Assembly: GCA_930367205.1 (NCBI GenBank)
Contig: OV884011.1
Location: 112,521,139 to 112,585,138 of the forward strand
DNA from: Acanthosoma haemorrhoidale
Lineage: Eukaryota; Arthropoda; Insecta; Hemiptera; Acanthosomatidae
Length of the DNA: 64,000 bases
Direction: 5' to 3'
Shown: piece after piece, positions 49,501-62,669 of the stretch
How positions within the stretch are numbered: the stretch's first letter is position 1
How the letters are laid out: every line of letters begins with the position of its first letter
The notes under the pieces: generated by a model
Told to the model about the DNA's origin: nothing
Databases searched by the model: none
What the model saw: only the letters and a program-made list of their open reading frames with translations
Program-made: the position numbers and the translations under genes

Positions 49501-49845
49501 CAACCAAACATTTATAAATATCTCCTTCATATTTTTTCTTATAGTATTTCGTGTCGGAACTTTCGATGTATTTTTATCAAATTGCTTTCAATGTTTCTAG
49601 CTGTTGAGATGTAAACTAAACAATCGCTTAAAGATGGCAAATCCCGTAAATATTTAAGAGTTTAAAGGTTTTTCTCTTTGTTTTTTTCTAATCTAGTTTG
49701 TTATAACAACTGCGCATATTTTCTTCCGCCAGATTACCAAGTTCAAATTGAATTTTAACTTTGGCTTTGAATATGGTTTGTACGAACATTCACTGGATTA
49801 CACAGGATTTTTTCCTACAAAATAACCTACAAGATTTGAGGATCA
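46581..49845. other. AT-rich intergenic region
   Basis: No gene recognised. A tRNA A-box-like string (TTAGCTCAGC, - strand) and GGGTTCATC lie close together near 48375-48415, but the spacing is too short for a tRNA. An 88-codon frame at 48659 has no known motif. Confidence 0.3.
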
Positions 49846-49851
49846 AGTGTA

Positions 49852-49961
49852 CGAGGGTGGTCTGAAAAGTTTCCGACCTAACAAAGCTTTTATTTCACTA
49901 GCTTTTTTTTATTTTATTATCATCTTCATGTTGAGGTTGGAAACTTTTCAGACCACCTGTG
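49852..49961. mobile_element. mariner-type MITE with TA target duplication
   Basis: A 110-bp element with near-perfect terminal inverted repeats of about 28 bp. The left end, CGAGGGTGGTCTGAAAAGTT and then TCCGACCT, matches the reverse complement of the right end, CACAGGTGGTCTGAAAAGTT and then TCCAACCT. It is flanked by TA (49850-49851 and 49962-49963), the Tc1/mariner target duplication. It has no coding capacity. Confidence 0.88.
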
Positions 49962-50589
49962 TAAGATACGTGAGGAATACACTATTAGCCGCGGGAACTA
50001 ATTTACAGTCTGATGAAATTCCTGTTATTAAAATTTGAAATACTCTATTATAATCTTAAAAGTCAATTTGAGAATATTAAGCACAACAATGTAAAATACT
50101 GTGGAGAAGTTTATGTTATTGGTTTTCGTCTATTATTTGTACATGCAATAGCATAATATCCTTTCTTTTGATTTAATTGTTTTGTTATCAGCGTCATTAT
50201 AATTTAATTAGTTCTTTATTCTGCTTATAATTAGTTATTTTTTTCTTCTGTATTTTGTTGCATCTAAGAGCAGCAAAGTTTTTCTACACAACTAGTATGT
50301 AAAGAATTATGCAGCATCCAACTTACAAACTTTTCGTAAAAATGCTACTTCTTCAAACTTATTGTGGAGTTTTTCATGTATATTTCCTCAACATTATGTA
50401 ACAAGATAAATATCTTAATTAAAAGTTGTAGACCTTTACATTTTCTATAAGTTGTGCATAATAAATTATTGTCTAGGACTACAGAATCAGCTATTACCAA
50501 GGCTATAATATCTACATTGTGCGTTTTATTTTTCAATGAAGTTGCTTGGCTTTTCAAAAAGACACTCTTTTTACTTTCTACTACTGTAC

Positions 50590-50895
50590 TACTGTTGTAC
50601 CAATTTCTTCATCACGAATAAATAAAAGTTCCCCTCTTCTTGGACAAGAAAACACCCGCCTACTTTTCCATAGTTCAATATGTCCTAAGCGTCTGTGGCT
50701 CTCGCGCTCATGATTAGCTTCCACTGGCTCGTATGCGATGACGCGGCTGACGGAGGAGCATGGGGAACTTCCCAATACTCCTTCCTCTTTCGCATGAGAG
50801 GGAGCTGACAACCATGTGGATTTGGGAAGTCTCTGGGTTTTTGTAAATACTGTATGAATGAAAATTCAGTATGAATGAGAACATTTATCACAATT
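50590..50895 (-). repeat. S-family SINE-like repeat, copy 3
   Basis: The best preserved copy. Blocks shared with 21940-22130: ACTTCCCAAATCCACATGG (compare ACCTGCCAAATCCACATGG), CTCCGTCAGCCGCGTCA and ATACGAGCCAGTGGA. Its far end (+ strand AAGAAAACACCCGCCTACTT near 50646) also resembles CAGAAAACACCCGACTACTT at 3306 in HAUS5 intron 3. Confidence 0.62.
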
Positions 50896-50899
50896 ACTT

Positions 50900-53800
50900 A
50901 TTGCCCAAAAAAGCAGTTTGTAATTTTACCCCAGTAACAATAGTGTTCATTTTTATGTCGTTTAACAACCTATCATCAGAAAAAAAGTTGAAAATTATCA
51001 TTAAAATGACTGTATAGCAAGTTCTCAATGGGCCCTTCGGGGAGGGGCATAATACCATAAAATAAATGGTCTGGAAAGATCCAGAATGTCAACAATTGAG
51101 CTTTTATGAGCTTAATAAATTGACATAATGTGGTCAACATATTTTGCATGATCAAGTACCATTGGCGCCTTCTCTATCGACAGTGTTACTTGCTGCCTAT
51201 AAGCTGTTAAGAGGATAACCTTTCCCCGCTTATCGCGTCTGTTATTTATGACTTCTTGCCCATTCGTGGAATAATCTTATTTATACTAATTTATTGAATT
51301 ATCAGTCTTCCAATTTGAATGTGTCTGTTTTTAATATTAAAGTCTTATATAAATTCCTACATAGAATAGCAACATATAGTAGCAACAAAATGGAATGTTA
51401 TTGTAATGTGGGGAAACCTCTTTAACCTTCCGTTAGTCCCATATTATTGTTTTTCCGACATCGATAGTCACATATTAGTAAGCTCATGTATACCTATGTT
51501 TAACTAGGGTTTCAATTTTTTCCGAATAAGCAACAATACTAAACGACAATGACTTACTATTAATGATTTTAAAGAACGTTAAAAAATAATTTATAATTGG
51601 TTTTTTTTGTTGATTTTTTTTAGCATACCTACAATAACAAAAAAATAAACCAAAGAAGTTTTTCATACTATGACCTCTTTCATTTTTCTACTTTTCCATA
51701 AACCTATGCAAAAATGTCAGGATTCAAAACAAGTTATCATGTGTATAGTGTAATATTACGTCCGGTGTTCAATATTGGTTCAAAAAGCCGATTTACTACA
51801 ACGCTACTAGTTAGTAGGAGTTTGTTGAATACCAGCATACATTTCTAATTCGTCATTATTCTAAAATAAAAAAAATCGTATAATAGTTTAGATTGATTTA
51901 ATATAAGGACAAAGCAGGAGGACACGTAATATGACAGGAAAATACGACATTTGTCACATGCACCTCATGAGTGAAAATTATGTTTTAAGAGAACCAATTA
52001 AGATTTATGCAAATCAATAACATGGATAAAAGTGAATCGTATTCGTAAAAGCATAAAGTTTCTACCAAAGCAGGAACGCAATTCTGGGAGCTACCCTGAA
52101 GAACATCCGAATCCCTTGCTGTAGTGCCGGAGAACATAAATGTTTAGCTATACACCTCTTAGAAACATGCGACTAACTAATAATGCGTTTGGTTTGTGAA
52201 CAATGGCCAAGCCGTTACCTGTAGATGACTTTGCCTTTTATAATTTATCTACAATACTAAAATTTGTAACAAGAAATTCAGTGATGTTTGACTAATATGC
52301 TGCACGCAATAAGGGACCTGGAAGGCTAACTAGAGCTCTTGCAATGAATCAATATCTCGCCGTGTTGGCTGGCAAGGTGATCCTTCCCTTTGAGGATCTA
52401 GGTATGTATCGAAAAAAAGACGTAACCGAAGTAATATAATAATAACAACTGCGAAATAAAATAATTCCAGGAACCACGGCACAAAATTACACGCTCTGAC
52501 GTTCTAAAAAATTATATATGAAGTTATTTTTTTAATTTCCTGAGTGTTTCTTTAAGTAATACTATAATCTTAATCAGAAATCGGTGGATTTTTTTTTTAA
52601 TTTAGACCAATAGTCTCTCATTAATATGTTTTTTATTTATGATTTAAGATGCTATCAACCATACAGCAATAAACTGGTCTATGAATAATAAAATCGTTAA
52701 ATTACACCATTTATAAACTTTAGTATCCGAATTGGCAACCATAAAAAAATGTTACAAAAACAACTCCATCTCAAGGGGAAAATAATATTCCTAATCTTTT
52801 TCCTATAAAGTAAATATGGAAACTGGGTTAATAAAAAATAAGTTTTTCATATAAGTTGTTGATACGGGAAAGACTTTTTTCATTCATTGTCCAGAGGAAG
52901 GCTGAATGGACGAAATGTTGAGATAGAACCGTTTCTGGTTGAAGTGATAAGTTTACTCTCAATAAGTATTTCAAATATCATCATTCAAAGTCATCAAATA
53001 TATGTAGACAGAAGTTTCTCTTCGATCATTCAATAAGTATTTATGAAACTCTCGTGCCTGTATCTTGTATCTTACTACGTCTACATACTGTTCTTTTTTG
53101 ACTATCTATGTACACTATTTTATTTATGAATACATAAACACAGTTCAATTTATAATAAGCAAATTTTAGTCGGTAAAATATATGTTATAAATAATTTAGG
53201 TACCGATTATTGGATTATTAGTATCTTGAATGACTTGAATAACCCTGATAGTTGACTGCCTCTATAAACGAAAATCCTATCACCGTATTACATTTCATGC
53301 AGAAAGTATGTATCTGCAACTGCAACTTTCTGCAATTTTTGTGCAATGTGCAATGTGCTTCGACTTTTGTACCTCCATCAAAACCAGTGCACAATCGCTT
53401 ATACCATACCCATTGCCTAGTGGAGGTTAGGCCTAGTGCCCACCCAACGCTTAGTTCGGAATGCATTGGTCGGGACAAGGAATTGAAATCAGTCGAGCAA
53501 TATAATTTTAGAGTTTGTAAGAACATTCCATAGTAACTACTTTTGAGTGTAAAGCTTTGAACTATATTTGTACGGCCAGTGTCAAAGTAGATGTTGAATT
53601 ATTTGACGGCCGTGCATCCGGCAGGTCTATTATTGGAGCTGAAGCCTCAGCGGCCGGATCAATCTGTTCTCGGTCGGACATGTCTTGGTGGCCTATTGTC
53701 TAATCAACTTCCGACAACCATTTCCCATGAGCTACTGAACAACTTGGAATGGAATAGACAATAGAAGCTTTCTTGATTTGTATTAATCGTTATGAGTTCG

Positions 53801-56800
53801 TGATTGTAATCCTGCTGGTGTAAATTTTAAAAATCATTCGGAACATTCTGGTTATAATAATTTGAATACTCTTGAGAAATACAGTTATTTCTAAAATATG
53901 TGAAAAAATGAAAATTTACTTTTAGTAAATAAAATAACAATTTCGATCAAATATCAGCTAAATGGCGACTTAGCTATCTATATTATATTCTATAATAGCA
54001 ATTAATTTCTGTTTAACTTATTAGACATCGAATGTGTTTTAAATGTTCTCCTGCAAAGGTTCATCAACTATTAGCCCCTGTTATATGCTGCCAGTCCTTC
54101 CTACATTTTAACAAGACCGACCTGGTGCTTCGCGTTAATTTTTATTTATTATTTATATGTTGGATAAGCACAACCGCAAAAATATGCCGGATACTAGTGG
54201 ATTGGCTCCAACCTTGCATTTATACTTTGAATACTCTTCTTGGCTATGATTTTTCTATAATGTGGTGGATTTTCTTTTTTTTTGTAAAAAAAAATAGACC
54301 TATAAAAATTCTTAAATAGCAGATTTTTATTTTTTATAATTGGCTTTTTTTTTTCATACTCTCGTATTTAATAATCAACTCCAAGCTGGTCATTACAAAG
54401 TGAAGTTTGGTGGAACATGTTAAATAGATACTATAGATCGATATTTTTTATGACCGTTATAATGGGTCACACGTGCAGACGCAATTAGAAAGGATAAAAC
54501 CTTATCTTCGCTCAGCATTAAATCTATGTAAAAATTCATATTTATAAATAACGTCATGAGAAAATAGCAGCATTGAATTGAAAGGCTACAGGGAGCTGCT
54601 CAAACTAGTTGTTCAGATTCAAGGTTGCTGTTATCATTTCAGGAACCATTAAAAAATGAAAGTAACTTAAAGGTTATGTGTAATACTACTACAGACACTA
54701 CAATCCCTACACATTTGAGGTAATATTCTTGAAAATAGTACAATCATATGTTTTAAAACTGTTAAATTCAATTTCGAAGGCTGTGGAGGGTGCCTTGGGG
54801 AACCTTGGATTAGCTGACAATGTTGGTATGAAATGAAGTTACTCTGATCTAAACATTTTTGCAACTAAATTTATTCTTGTATGGTTTATTACAGAGATAA
54901 ACAATTTAAAATTGTCTGATCTTTGGCTATTAATGGATATTCCTGACCAGCTACTAATGTTAGGTAATTTTTGGCTTGTTAACTTCAGTAAACTATGCCT
55001 GACGTTTGTCTAAGGAGAGGCAGGAATTTTTTTTTTTTTTTTACGTGCAATCGAAATTTCAGGAAATTTAGGTGGAAACCAGTGTATTGAAAAATACTTT
55101 AAAATAGTTGTAGAACATTAGAAGACCGGGACAGACAAAAGTCATTTCCACCCGATCAGTCTATTACAAGTATGGTCACGATGGAAGGTGTTCACTCTCT
55201 GTCTCACAGATCTTTATTCTAGGAACTTGTAAGTGTGCTTGGGTCAGCAGCTCACTGTGCATAAATCTTTTCTGGTCCAACACTGTAGAGTCGTGTGTGT
55301 AAGTCGGTGATAGGAAATCAGAGCGGGTTCTACTTCCCTATATTCATCCGGGAAAAAAAAACTGGGCTACTACTATGTTAAAACCGTGCAGCTCTTGTGG
55401 AGGCCATTGTTTTGTTCTGCTGCACTGAAACCGGACAGAAACTGGAAACCCGGCGAAGGCAGATTCCATAATGCTTTCTATAAGTCTTCACTCAAAACTT
55501 TCGTAATTGGTAATTCTTTAAGTTCAGTCAAGAGTCAAATAATATTTAGAAATTCAAAAATAAAACTTTATGCTCTGCTCACCCCATTTCTATCCCCAAT
55601 CATTTTACTCACAGTGAATCATTATCACAGTGTTTGGGCTCCGCAAGTTAGCACAAACCCTTTCTGCTGCTCTCCAGTTTCTGGCTAAGCATTGTTATAA
55701 TATCGCCGGCTACTCGTCTTGCCTTCACTATTTCGTTCTTGTGTAATGGTCGAAGATTTTTCTTAGGATTTCCCGGTCTTATTACCTAGACAAAGAGTCT
55801 GCCCAATGGATACGACCTGCCTTTATAAATTTTATAATATCAGCTCAAATGTACACTTCGTATAATTATCGGTTGGGCCTAAAGTTCTCACCGATACAGA
55901 TACCGCCAAATACACTTCGCAGAATTCGTTTCGCTTAGTGAAAGAAAATGGCTACTCGTCCTGTTCGGTAATGTTCTATAATTCAGGCCCATTGCTTAAT
56001 ACTGGTCGAATGAGGCTATCATATAACAAAATGTTTGTCTATTTGGTCGTTAACTGCCCATAAAGGCCATAGTGAAATTCTATGACAATTTTTTGATCAT
56101 TAATTAAATCAACTTTTGTCTGCCCACAGATTTTCATTATTCCTAATAGTTCTAGAGCTTTTGATGTCTTAAACCTACACCATCCTCCGATGCTTAGAAG
56201 TGCTGATATCTCCTCCATTGTTAATCTGCTAACACTCCAGCCGTGACAGCAAGACGCTTTAACCCATCAACAGCGCTATTATTATTACAAATAATAAAAA
56301 AAAAGGGAGACAAATGTTTATTAAATTAATTATCAAGGTTTAACCCATACCAGCTAATACTCCAAAGAGATTTTTTTTTGTGTTGGATGTGAGTTTTTCA
56401 GATGAACAAAGTGCAACGCTGCTATTATTTTAATGTGATTAGAATCGCATCAATAATTTTAGGCCAGCATTCGAAGATTATTGCTCTGATGGGTTAAATG
56501 GTTCGAATTAGTACGGTTGAGTGCAATAGATCCCAAGGCGGCAGGCAGTCTGTAATGACTAGCAGCGACAGGAGGAAGCCAACCTACGCAGTATTGCTCA
56601 AGCCAGGCCTTGAGTCGCCTCAAATATCCCGTAGCCACCTCAGTAGAGGAGCTCTGTTGTACTCCTGTCGCAGTAACTATTCACCGGATTGTGAACCAGT
56701 AAGGCGGTTTAACCAGGCGCTGGTGTCGGGTCATACATTAATGTAACTAACTGTTCATAGTTAAATAATCTTTGTAGAGGAGAGTAATTTAAAAGAAAAG

Positions 56801-56930
56801 AAAGAAAAGCTTTATCATGAAGTACAAGCAAAACACTGGTGTATACAAATATTAAGAGTTATGTTACTACATAATGGGTTGGTTGTTTAGGGACGAGTGT
56901 CTGGGAAACAAGTGGGGACTAAAGCTGTGA
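50900..56930. other. long intergenic region
   Basis: No gene or clear repeat recognised. It has a poly(T) run of 16 near 55027-55042 and moderately long frames at 53218-53533 (both strands) and 56498-56746 with no family resemblance. Confidence 0.3.
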
Positions 56931-56937
56931 CACATAT

Positions 56938-57660
56938 TGTCGGGTCGTCACGAGGGGGGTGCCTGGTTACCCTAGCCCTGGTGACAAGTGAGGGTTGTTA
57001 GAGTTTATAACCTGGACAATCGTTTCCTGACGGCTTTACTATCTGACTCCATTTTTGATAGGTATGTGCCCCGACAATGCACTATATTCAGAAGAATAGG
57101 TATAGGGTAGGTAGATAGTTTGTGTGGTCTTGGAATGACCACGAATTCACACTCGGTATCTGAGGGTAGGCGAAATCCGTCCGGATCCCAAAGTCGAGTG
57201 TGAACCGGAGAGAGGCAGACTGAATTGTCACGATAGACACTGCTTGGTAAGGCTGCTGGGCCGCGACAACCGTTGTCCACTAGGGAGAGGTCTCTCCCAA
57301 GGAGGTGCTAGATTTAGCGAGACGAAGGCAGAGATTCCCACTAGGAAGGTGTGGGGTCTGACAACGCCGGACTAAAACGTAGCGAGGTTAGGAGAGAAGA
57401 GATGCAGAGGTTTTTCATAAAGAAGCAGTCAGGTTTCAGAGTTCAAGCGGGGTAGCCACGAGACACTAGTTGCCAGGAGAATGATTTACAGGGGCCAGAC
57501 CACCGGCTTAAATACCCAGCTAGCCTTGCCCTTAGCCAATCATCATTAGGATTGTTGTGACCAATGATGTGGCTTTCCTTTGTTCTCTGGCAGAGGCTGG
57601 AAGGGTTTTGCCGAGGTTCTGGGCCTCATACCTGCCTACAGCTGGTGTCCCAGCTCATAC
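56938..57660 (-). repeat. L-family LTR-like repeat, copy c
   Basis: Partner of 34693-35345. The lower edge is TGTCGGGTCG. The - strand has TATTTAAG at 57507-57514 and, further up, CCAAT-like motifs (GATTGGCT, ATTGGTCAC), then the conserved leader. Near 57053 the - strand reads MESDSKAVRKRLSRL before a stop; copy b has MESDSKTVMKRFFR at the same place, a short frame shared by both copies. The upper edge is approximate. Confidence 0.6.
57507..57514 (-). promoter_or_regulatory. TATA-like box of L-family copy c
   Basis: TATTTAAG on the - strand, about 125 bp upstream of the conserved CCTAACCTCGC block, equivalent to the TATAAAAG in copy b. Confidence 0.45.
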
Positions 57661-59760
57661 AACTAATTGGCACCCCGCATTTTTTATTGCTTAGCACATT
57701 TACAATGATTTATATGTTGTTCATGTTATTTACATGTGTTTACAATATATATACAATAGAGTATAGGGTGATTTATCTTATGTAGTTAGTGATCACTACA
57801 CAAAATGTATAAGGGTAGGGTAGTTCCGGGAATAGGGAGCTAGGTCTAGGAAGGATGCGGTCGCTTACTTAAAAATATCAGTAACTTCCATGAAGTCCCG
57901 AGGCAGGTATACACTAGAAGGGGCTTTTATCATTATATATAACATTAGGATTATAATATTCTTAGCATTATATAACTCATGATGACAATAGTGAGCTCTT
58001 GCTTGGTGGAATCGGTTCATGAAATATAGGCCCAAGGTTCGAATGCCCCTAAATGATCATTTCCTATTGTTTCCGTCAAAATAATGAATGCTCCCGAGGA
58101 GTAGCATGACTTGCTAATCCACAATTAGTTACTTAGACGATTTTTTTACATCGAAAATCGTTGTTTGACCCATAAGCCAGGTGGTGCAAGAAGCCCCACT
58201 ATATTATCAATTATAAATAATGGAAATTAACATTTAGGATACCACTCTTGGGATACAGGAAAAAACACAAAAAAAAAAACACTAATCAATACACCATACG
58301 AGAATCTACATTGCTCAATTGTAGTTCGTTTTATAAGTATGATTATGCACGAGTTAAAACCATTTGTAACTGCTCACTACCCTGTGGTCCTAGAGCTGTT
58401 AGAAGTGTTGCCTTCAGGGAACCCAGTGCTTGCTCAGCAGGCGACCATATCTGGAGGGCCCACTCTAAACAGGCTGAACCTGCTCAGCCTTACATCCACC
58501 AATATACTGTCGCTCCCTCAAGGTATTATAGCCTATTTGTTCTTTGATTTGTTCTCAAAGTTATTGCCACGGCGTAAAAAAAAATTAACTTGAAAGGGCC
58601 ATCGTCTGTTTTAACAATGATGGCTGATTGTATGGAATGTTTTTTAAAACTCAAAGTCTAGTGATATTAATCACAACTGAAGGTTTTGTTTTAATCATTA
58701 AAAGTATTTCATCTTAGGATCAAGTAGCTTCCCTATTTTTTTCAATAAAAATGTTTTTTTTTTTACTTATGACCTAAATTAAATTTTTTATATATGTACA
58801 AATATGTATAATATAAATAAAAGACAGATAATGTAGAAACTAAAGGGACTCGGATGTGTCTTGTTAAAACGATGGTGATAAAACTACTCAGTATTTTTTT
58901 AATAAAAAAAAAAATCATTTTCAGTGACAGAAATGTGCAAAATATTTGTTTAAAATGTTTTAGTTTTCTACATCGTTTGGTAACAGTTCAGACCTCTTTC
59001 AATCGGTATCAGTAATTACTATGGCATAATACTCAACTTAATGAGTGCCTAAATCTCGTATTTCAAAGGAACATAATATATGTTTCACACATACATGTAA
59101 TATATATATATATATATTGCACATACAAATGTGCATCATTGTGAAAATAAATAAAAATGTAGTTGCCATTACCTGACCATGAAACTGGTTATTTTATTTG
59201 TACTTTGTCTTATGTACTTTACTCTGCTAAGGTGTGCTTTTATGTAAAAAACATGCGGTCTCGGAAATGTCACTTTATTATTATTTTTGCCCAAATTTTA
59301 GCTTATCAGGCCAATTCAATTCGCGAAAACATTTACTCAAATTAGGATTTTGTTACTAACCTATTTAATTAGTTAATAACACTCATTAAAAAGGATTTAT
59401 GCTGACTAAACTTGTATAACCAACTAACCCTCCTACATAGAGAAAATCTAGGTAGTTTGCTTTAAAAAAGAGTTCGGTATTTTTATATTTTACTTTTTTT
59501 TTTAATTAATTGGCACTGGATTGTTAATTTATTCAATGTTTTTTTAATCAGGTGACCACCAGTCACTTAAAAATACTCTTATCATTATTAAGTAATAATA
59601 ACTTAACAAGTTATTCAATATTAAATTACTTATCACGAGTCCTTCATTCAAACAAGTGTGGAAAATATACCGCTCTAACTAATTGTCTGTCTACGGTAGG
59701 TAATAATAACATCTCAAATTTAAAAAAATATGCAGAAAAAAATGAAAATTAAAATTAATT
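57661..59760. other. intergenic region
   Basis: A tRNA-like string at 57991-58060 ends in a good B box (GGTTCGAATGCC), possibly a SINE. An overlapping pair of frames at 58248-58593 is in a GC-richer block with no known motif. (TA)n at 59100-59118. Confidence 0.35.
57990..58060 (+). repeat. tRNA-derived SINE-like head
   Basis: GAGCTCTTGCTTGGTGGAAT followed, at tRNA-like spacing, by AAGGTTCGAATGCCCC, an almost exact RNA polymerase III B box. The arms do not pair as a full tRNA, so I do not call a functional gene. Confidence 0.42.
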
Positions 59761-59764
59761 GGTC

Positions 59765-60015
59765 AAAACCTTCCCTAAACAGATAACCATTCTTCCTATC
59801 ACCCCATTACCTTTATCTTAACCCTCTCCAAGATCTTGGAGAAAATCATAATAAAATGTCTTCTGCCTCTTCCGGAAGCACCAGTTTGGCTTCAGCTTAT
59901 CATCATTGTGCAGCAGAAGCTGGCGCATTGTGGACCAGCCCTCAGCCCGGTGTAAAATCACTGCAGTGGTGCGGTTCTGACGGTAGCCTTGACCGAACAT
60001 ACTTATCCTTCGTTT
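59765..60015 (+). pseudogene. Jockey-like LINE reverse transcriptase relic
   Basis: In shifting frames the + strand gives ILPITPLPL, LSKILEKIIIKCLLPLPE, RKHQFGFSLSSLCSRSWRIV and DQPSARCKITAVVRF. These follow the start of the Jockey RT (NYRPISLLPTLSKLLEKII..RLLP......HQFGFR..HST..Q..RIVD.I..AL......TAVF.D). At least two frameshifts. The FADD catalytic motif is not found. Confidence 0.62.
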
Positions 60016-60559
60016 CTTCGAATCTAACCACTGTTTTTGAGTTCGCTACTGCTCAAAATATTCGAACTACTTTTCACTCAAAGCCGGCGGTTTACATTGC
60101 AGTTTTAGTACCAGGCAAAGACGTTTAATTATTATAATTACACAGTACAGGTAGTACGCGGTAGTTTTAGCACGAATTGGGTCCCAACTTGAAACAATTA
60201 GCTGAGCTTGAAAGCCCGGCGAGCCCTATAAGACTATAATATTATGCGTGGGCATAGTTAATAACAGAACATGGAAGTAGAAGCAGAGTCCGTCAAACGC
60301 TCCCTTATGACATCGCTGACGGCAGTCTCCGAACATAGTGTTTATACCAGCCTCGAAGAGAAAAGCCGCGTAAGTGGTGCAGAAAAAGCCTACACTGAAC
60401 CTGGTTAGAATTAAAATCTCACCTTTAAACGTGGTAATAGTGGACGAAGCAGTCCTTTAAAAAATTAGATATGCGTTAACTTAAAAAACCGCATCCGGTT
60501 GTAATCATAGTAAAAGATTCCCCCACTTCCACGAGACCAAGATTGACAATGATAGGGGT

Positions 60560-60905
60560 CGACTCACTCTCGATCAAACAATAACAAACAGGGGTTCAGA
60601 GTTTTTGTTGACAAAGAGGACGACTCGACAAAAGCGTCTAAACTTATTAAAAGCGACAAAAACTCCTCACTGTACGGATGAGGTAAAAACAAAGCAAATC
60701 CTTGGCCATGGGGATTGATATGACCGAAGATATAGAAGTTATAAAAGATTCTCTTAAAGCCGCCCCCAGGCGGTGGCGTTGGGTGGCTATGTACGTTACT
60801 CAATGTACACACGACACCCCAAGCCTTCCGCCCTGGCTTCCGATTCTCAACACCATGATCAGAGAGTTCATGTGCGGACTTGAGAGCTTATTTGCTCAAT
60901 GAGGC
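60560..60905 (+). pseudogene. possible second LINE ORF1 fragment
   Basis: The frame around 60702-60902 begins MAMGIDMTEDIEVIKDSLKA, which resembles the RGLP..TD.EEIKEDL segment in Jockey Gag. The rest does not match well. If real it lies after the RT fragment, so it would be a separate insertion. Confidence 0.2.
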
Positions 60906-62660
60906 ATCGCACGTCATGGGTAAGTGCAGGATACTTGACTTTAATATTGATGGTATACTGACTATATAAGAAGAAGTGGAGGTGTTAATAGCGGTATTCT
61001 CAAATAAAATAATAGGTGAAAATATACCGCACCAAATTTCTTTCAGAAGTAATCCTGAAAATTTGTATCAGGAATGTACCTGTAATATTCTCAACAAACA
61101 CGAACCAGTTCGTTAAATCGATTGTTTTTTTCTTATTCATTTGCATTTTGCCTGGTGAAATGGTCCGGTGACATTTGAACGACGTCCCTCAAGTGTCGCT
61201 GAAGCCTTGTGACTTGATAACCGTGCAAGGCTAGCGACCTTACAACCCAGTAAAAATTTCATTCATTCATGTTTGCGTTTCTGTCGATTATCGAGGCTAG
61301 ATTTGTATATGCTAGAAATATATTACACAAATATATACATTTATATTATTATTGTGTGTATAATATATTTCTAGGCCCAAGGGAGATTAACGTTTAAACA
61401 GCAACTATGATAAGTATGAATAAAAATAATAAACATGATAAAACTTAAGGGAGATCAGAAGGATTTAAGCAAAAAAAAAAATATGTCACTCCTTGGTTAA
61501 GTAAATTAAAGATTGATTATAAATATAACTCAAAGGCCACCCCAAAGAAATGTTTAAATCCGTGATCGAAATTTGAATATTTATTATCGCCTCAGGTGAT
61601 TTTAATTTTTTTTTTCGAGTTTATAATTTTTTTTACAAGCAAAGTATAAGTGACCGAGAAGTTTAAACAGGCCAAATGAATTATTTTTGGAAAAAATACT
61701 CGGTAGTCTTTTCACTATCGTTAAATAAGAAGTTTACATAGTAACCGAATAATTCAGTTTAACTCTTTTCCGTAATTTTTATATAACTTTATTACGACGA
61801 GCTTTTTTAGGTCTTAGCTCAATAGGTATTTAAAATTATAATTATGAGAAAGTTAAAAATAAATAAATATAAAGTTTCGAGGTTCAACCGCGAATTTAAT
61901 ACCGTGGTTTTATTGCATAATAGTATGTTTGGATATTTACATTCTGCATTCTTAATTTTGGGCATAATTGTTTTCAAAAATTCAATCTAGTCTATAGTTG
62001 ATTGAAAAAAAAAATTGGTCGCTCTAATTTAAAAAAAAAAAAATGGAGATTATACTGTTCCTTGATCAAATAATATAAGTTTATTGACAGATATTAGCTC
62101 AAGAATATTACCACGGTACATAAATAACTCATAAATCTTTGTAGCTTGACTGCGTAGTTTCTGAATGAAGTAGATTCGGTTATGAGTACCGAACGGGTAT
62201 TATATTGCTTTATCTTCTTTAACCTGGCTCGAGAGCTCTAGTTTCAGATATGCGAGTATTTCGGTGCCGGCGACTGCTATGTAAGCACCTTCATGATTAC
62301 TTACGATAACGTAAAATCGGGGAATATTGTGCTTGAAACTAGAATTTCGCTCAAGGAAGTATTTTTGATGTAATAAGTTATGTACTAATCCCCCCTCTAG
62401 TAGGTTGTATCACATAATATTGTGTTCGCTTTCCTGGTTACATGATTTTAATGAGTTTTCGTCATTATATTCCTCTCAAGTCTCAACAATCAATGCATGT
62501 TATTGATCAAGACGTCGAGGTCTTTAATTTGATAACCTACTCCATATTTTTAATCATGTTTTATGAATAAATTTTTCAAGCCGGTAGATTTCTGGTTGAG
62601 ACATAACATGTCGCTCCGAGGGCATGAACGAAAAATGAACGAAAAAAATCAACTTAAACG
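60906..62660. other. AT-rich intergenic region
   Basis: No gene recognised. It contains the hairpin at 61312-61374 and a weaker inverted repeat (CTAGTTTCA / TGAAACTAG) at about 62237-62343. Confidence 0.3.
61312..61374. repeat. short palindrome (hairpin)
   Basis: CTAGAAATATATTACACA pairs with TGTGTATAATATATTTCTAG with one bulge, around an AT-rich loop of about 25 bp. Small MITE remnant or replication-slippage palindrome. Confidence 0.6.
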
Positions 62661-62669
62661 ATATTATTT

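Noticed and set aside
50013..50045. CTGATGA ... GAAA hammerhead-ribozyme-like core
   Set aside because: Only the core strings and a 5-bp AT stem are present; the other stems and cleavage site do not form.
53218..53533. Overlapping frames of 102 and 93 codons on opposite strands
   Set aside because: No known motif, no splice context, and no reason to prefer either strand.
57990..58060. Functional tRNA gene
   Set aside because: The B box is good but acceptor and anticodon arms do not pair, so it is more likely a SINE head.
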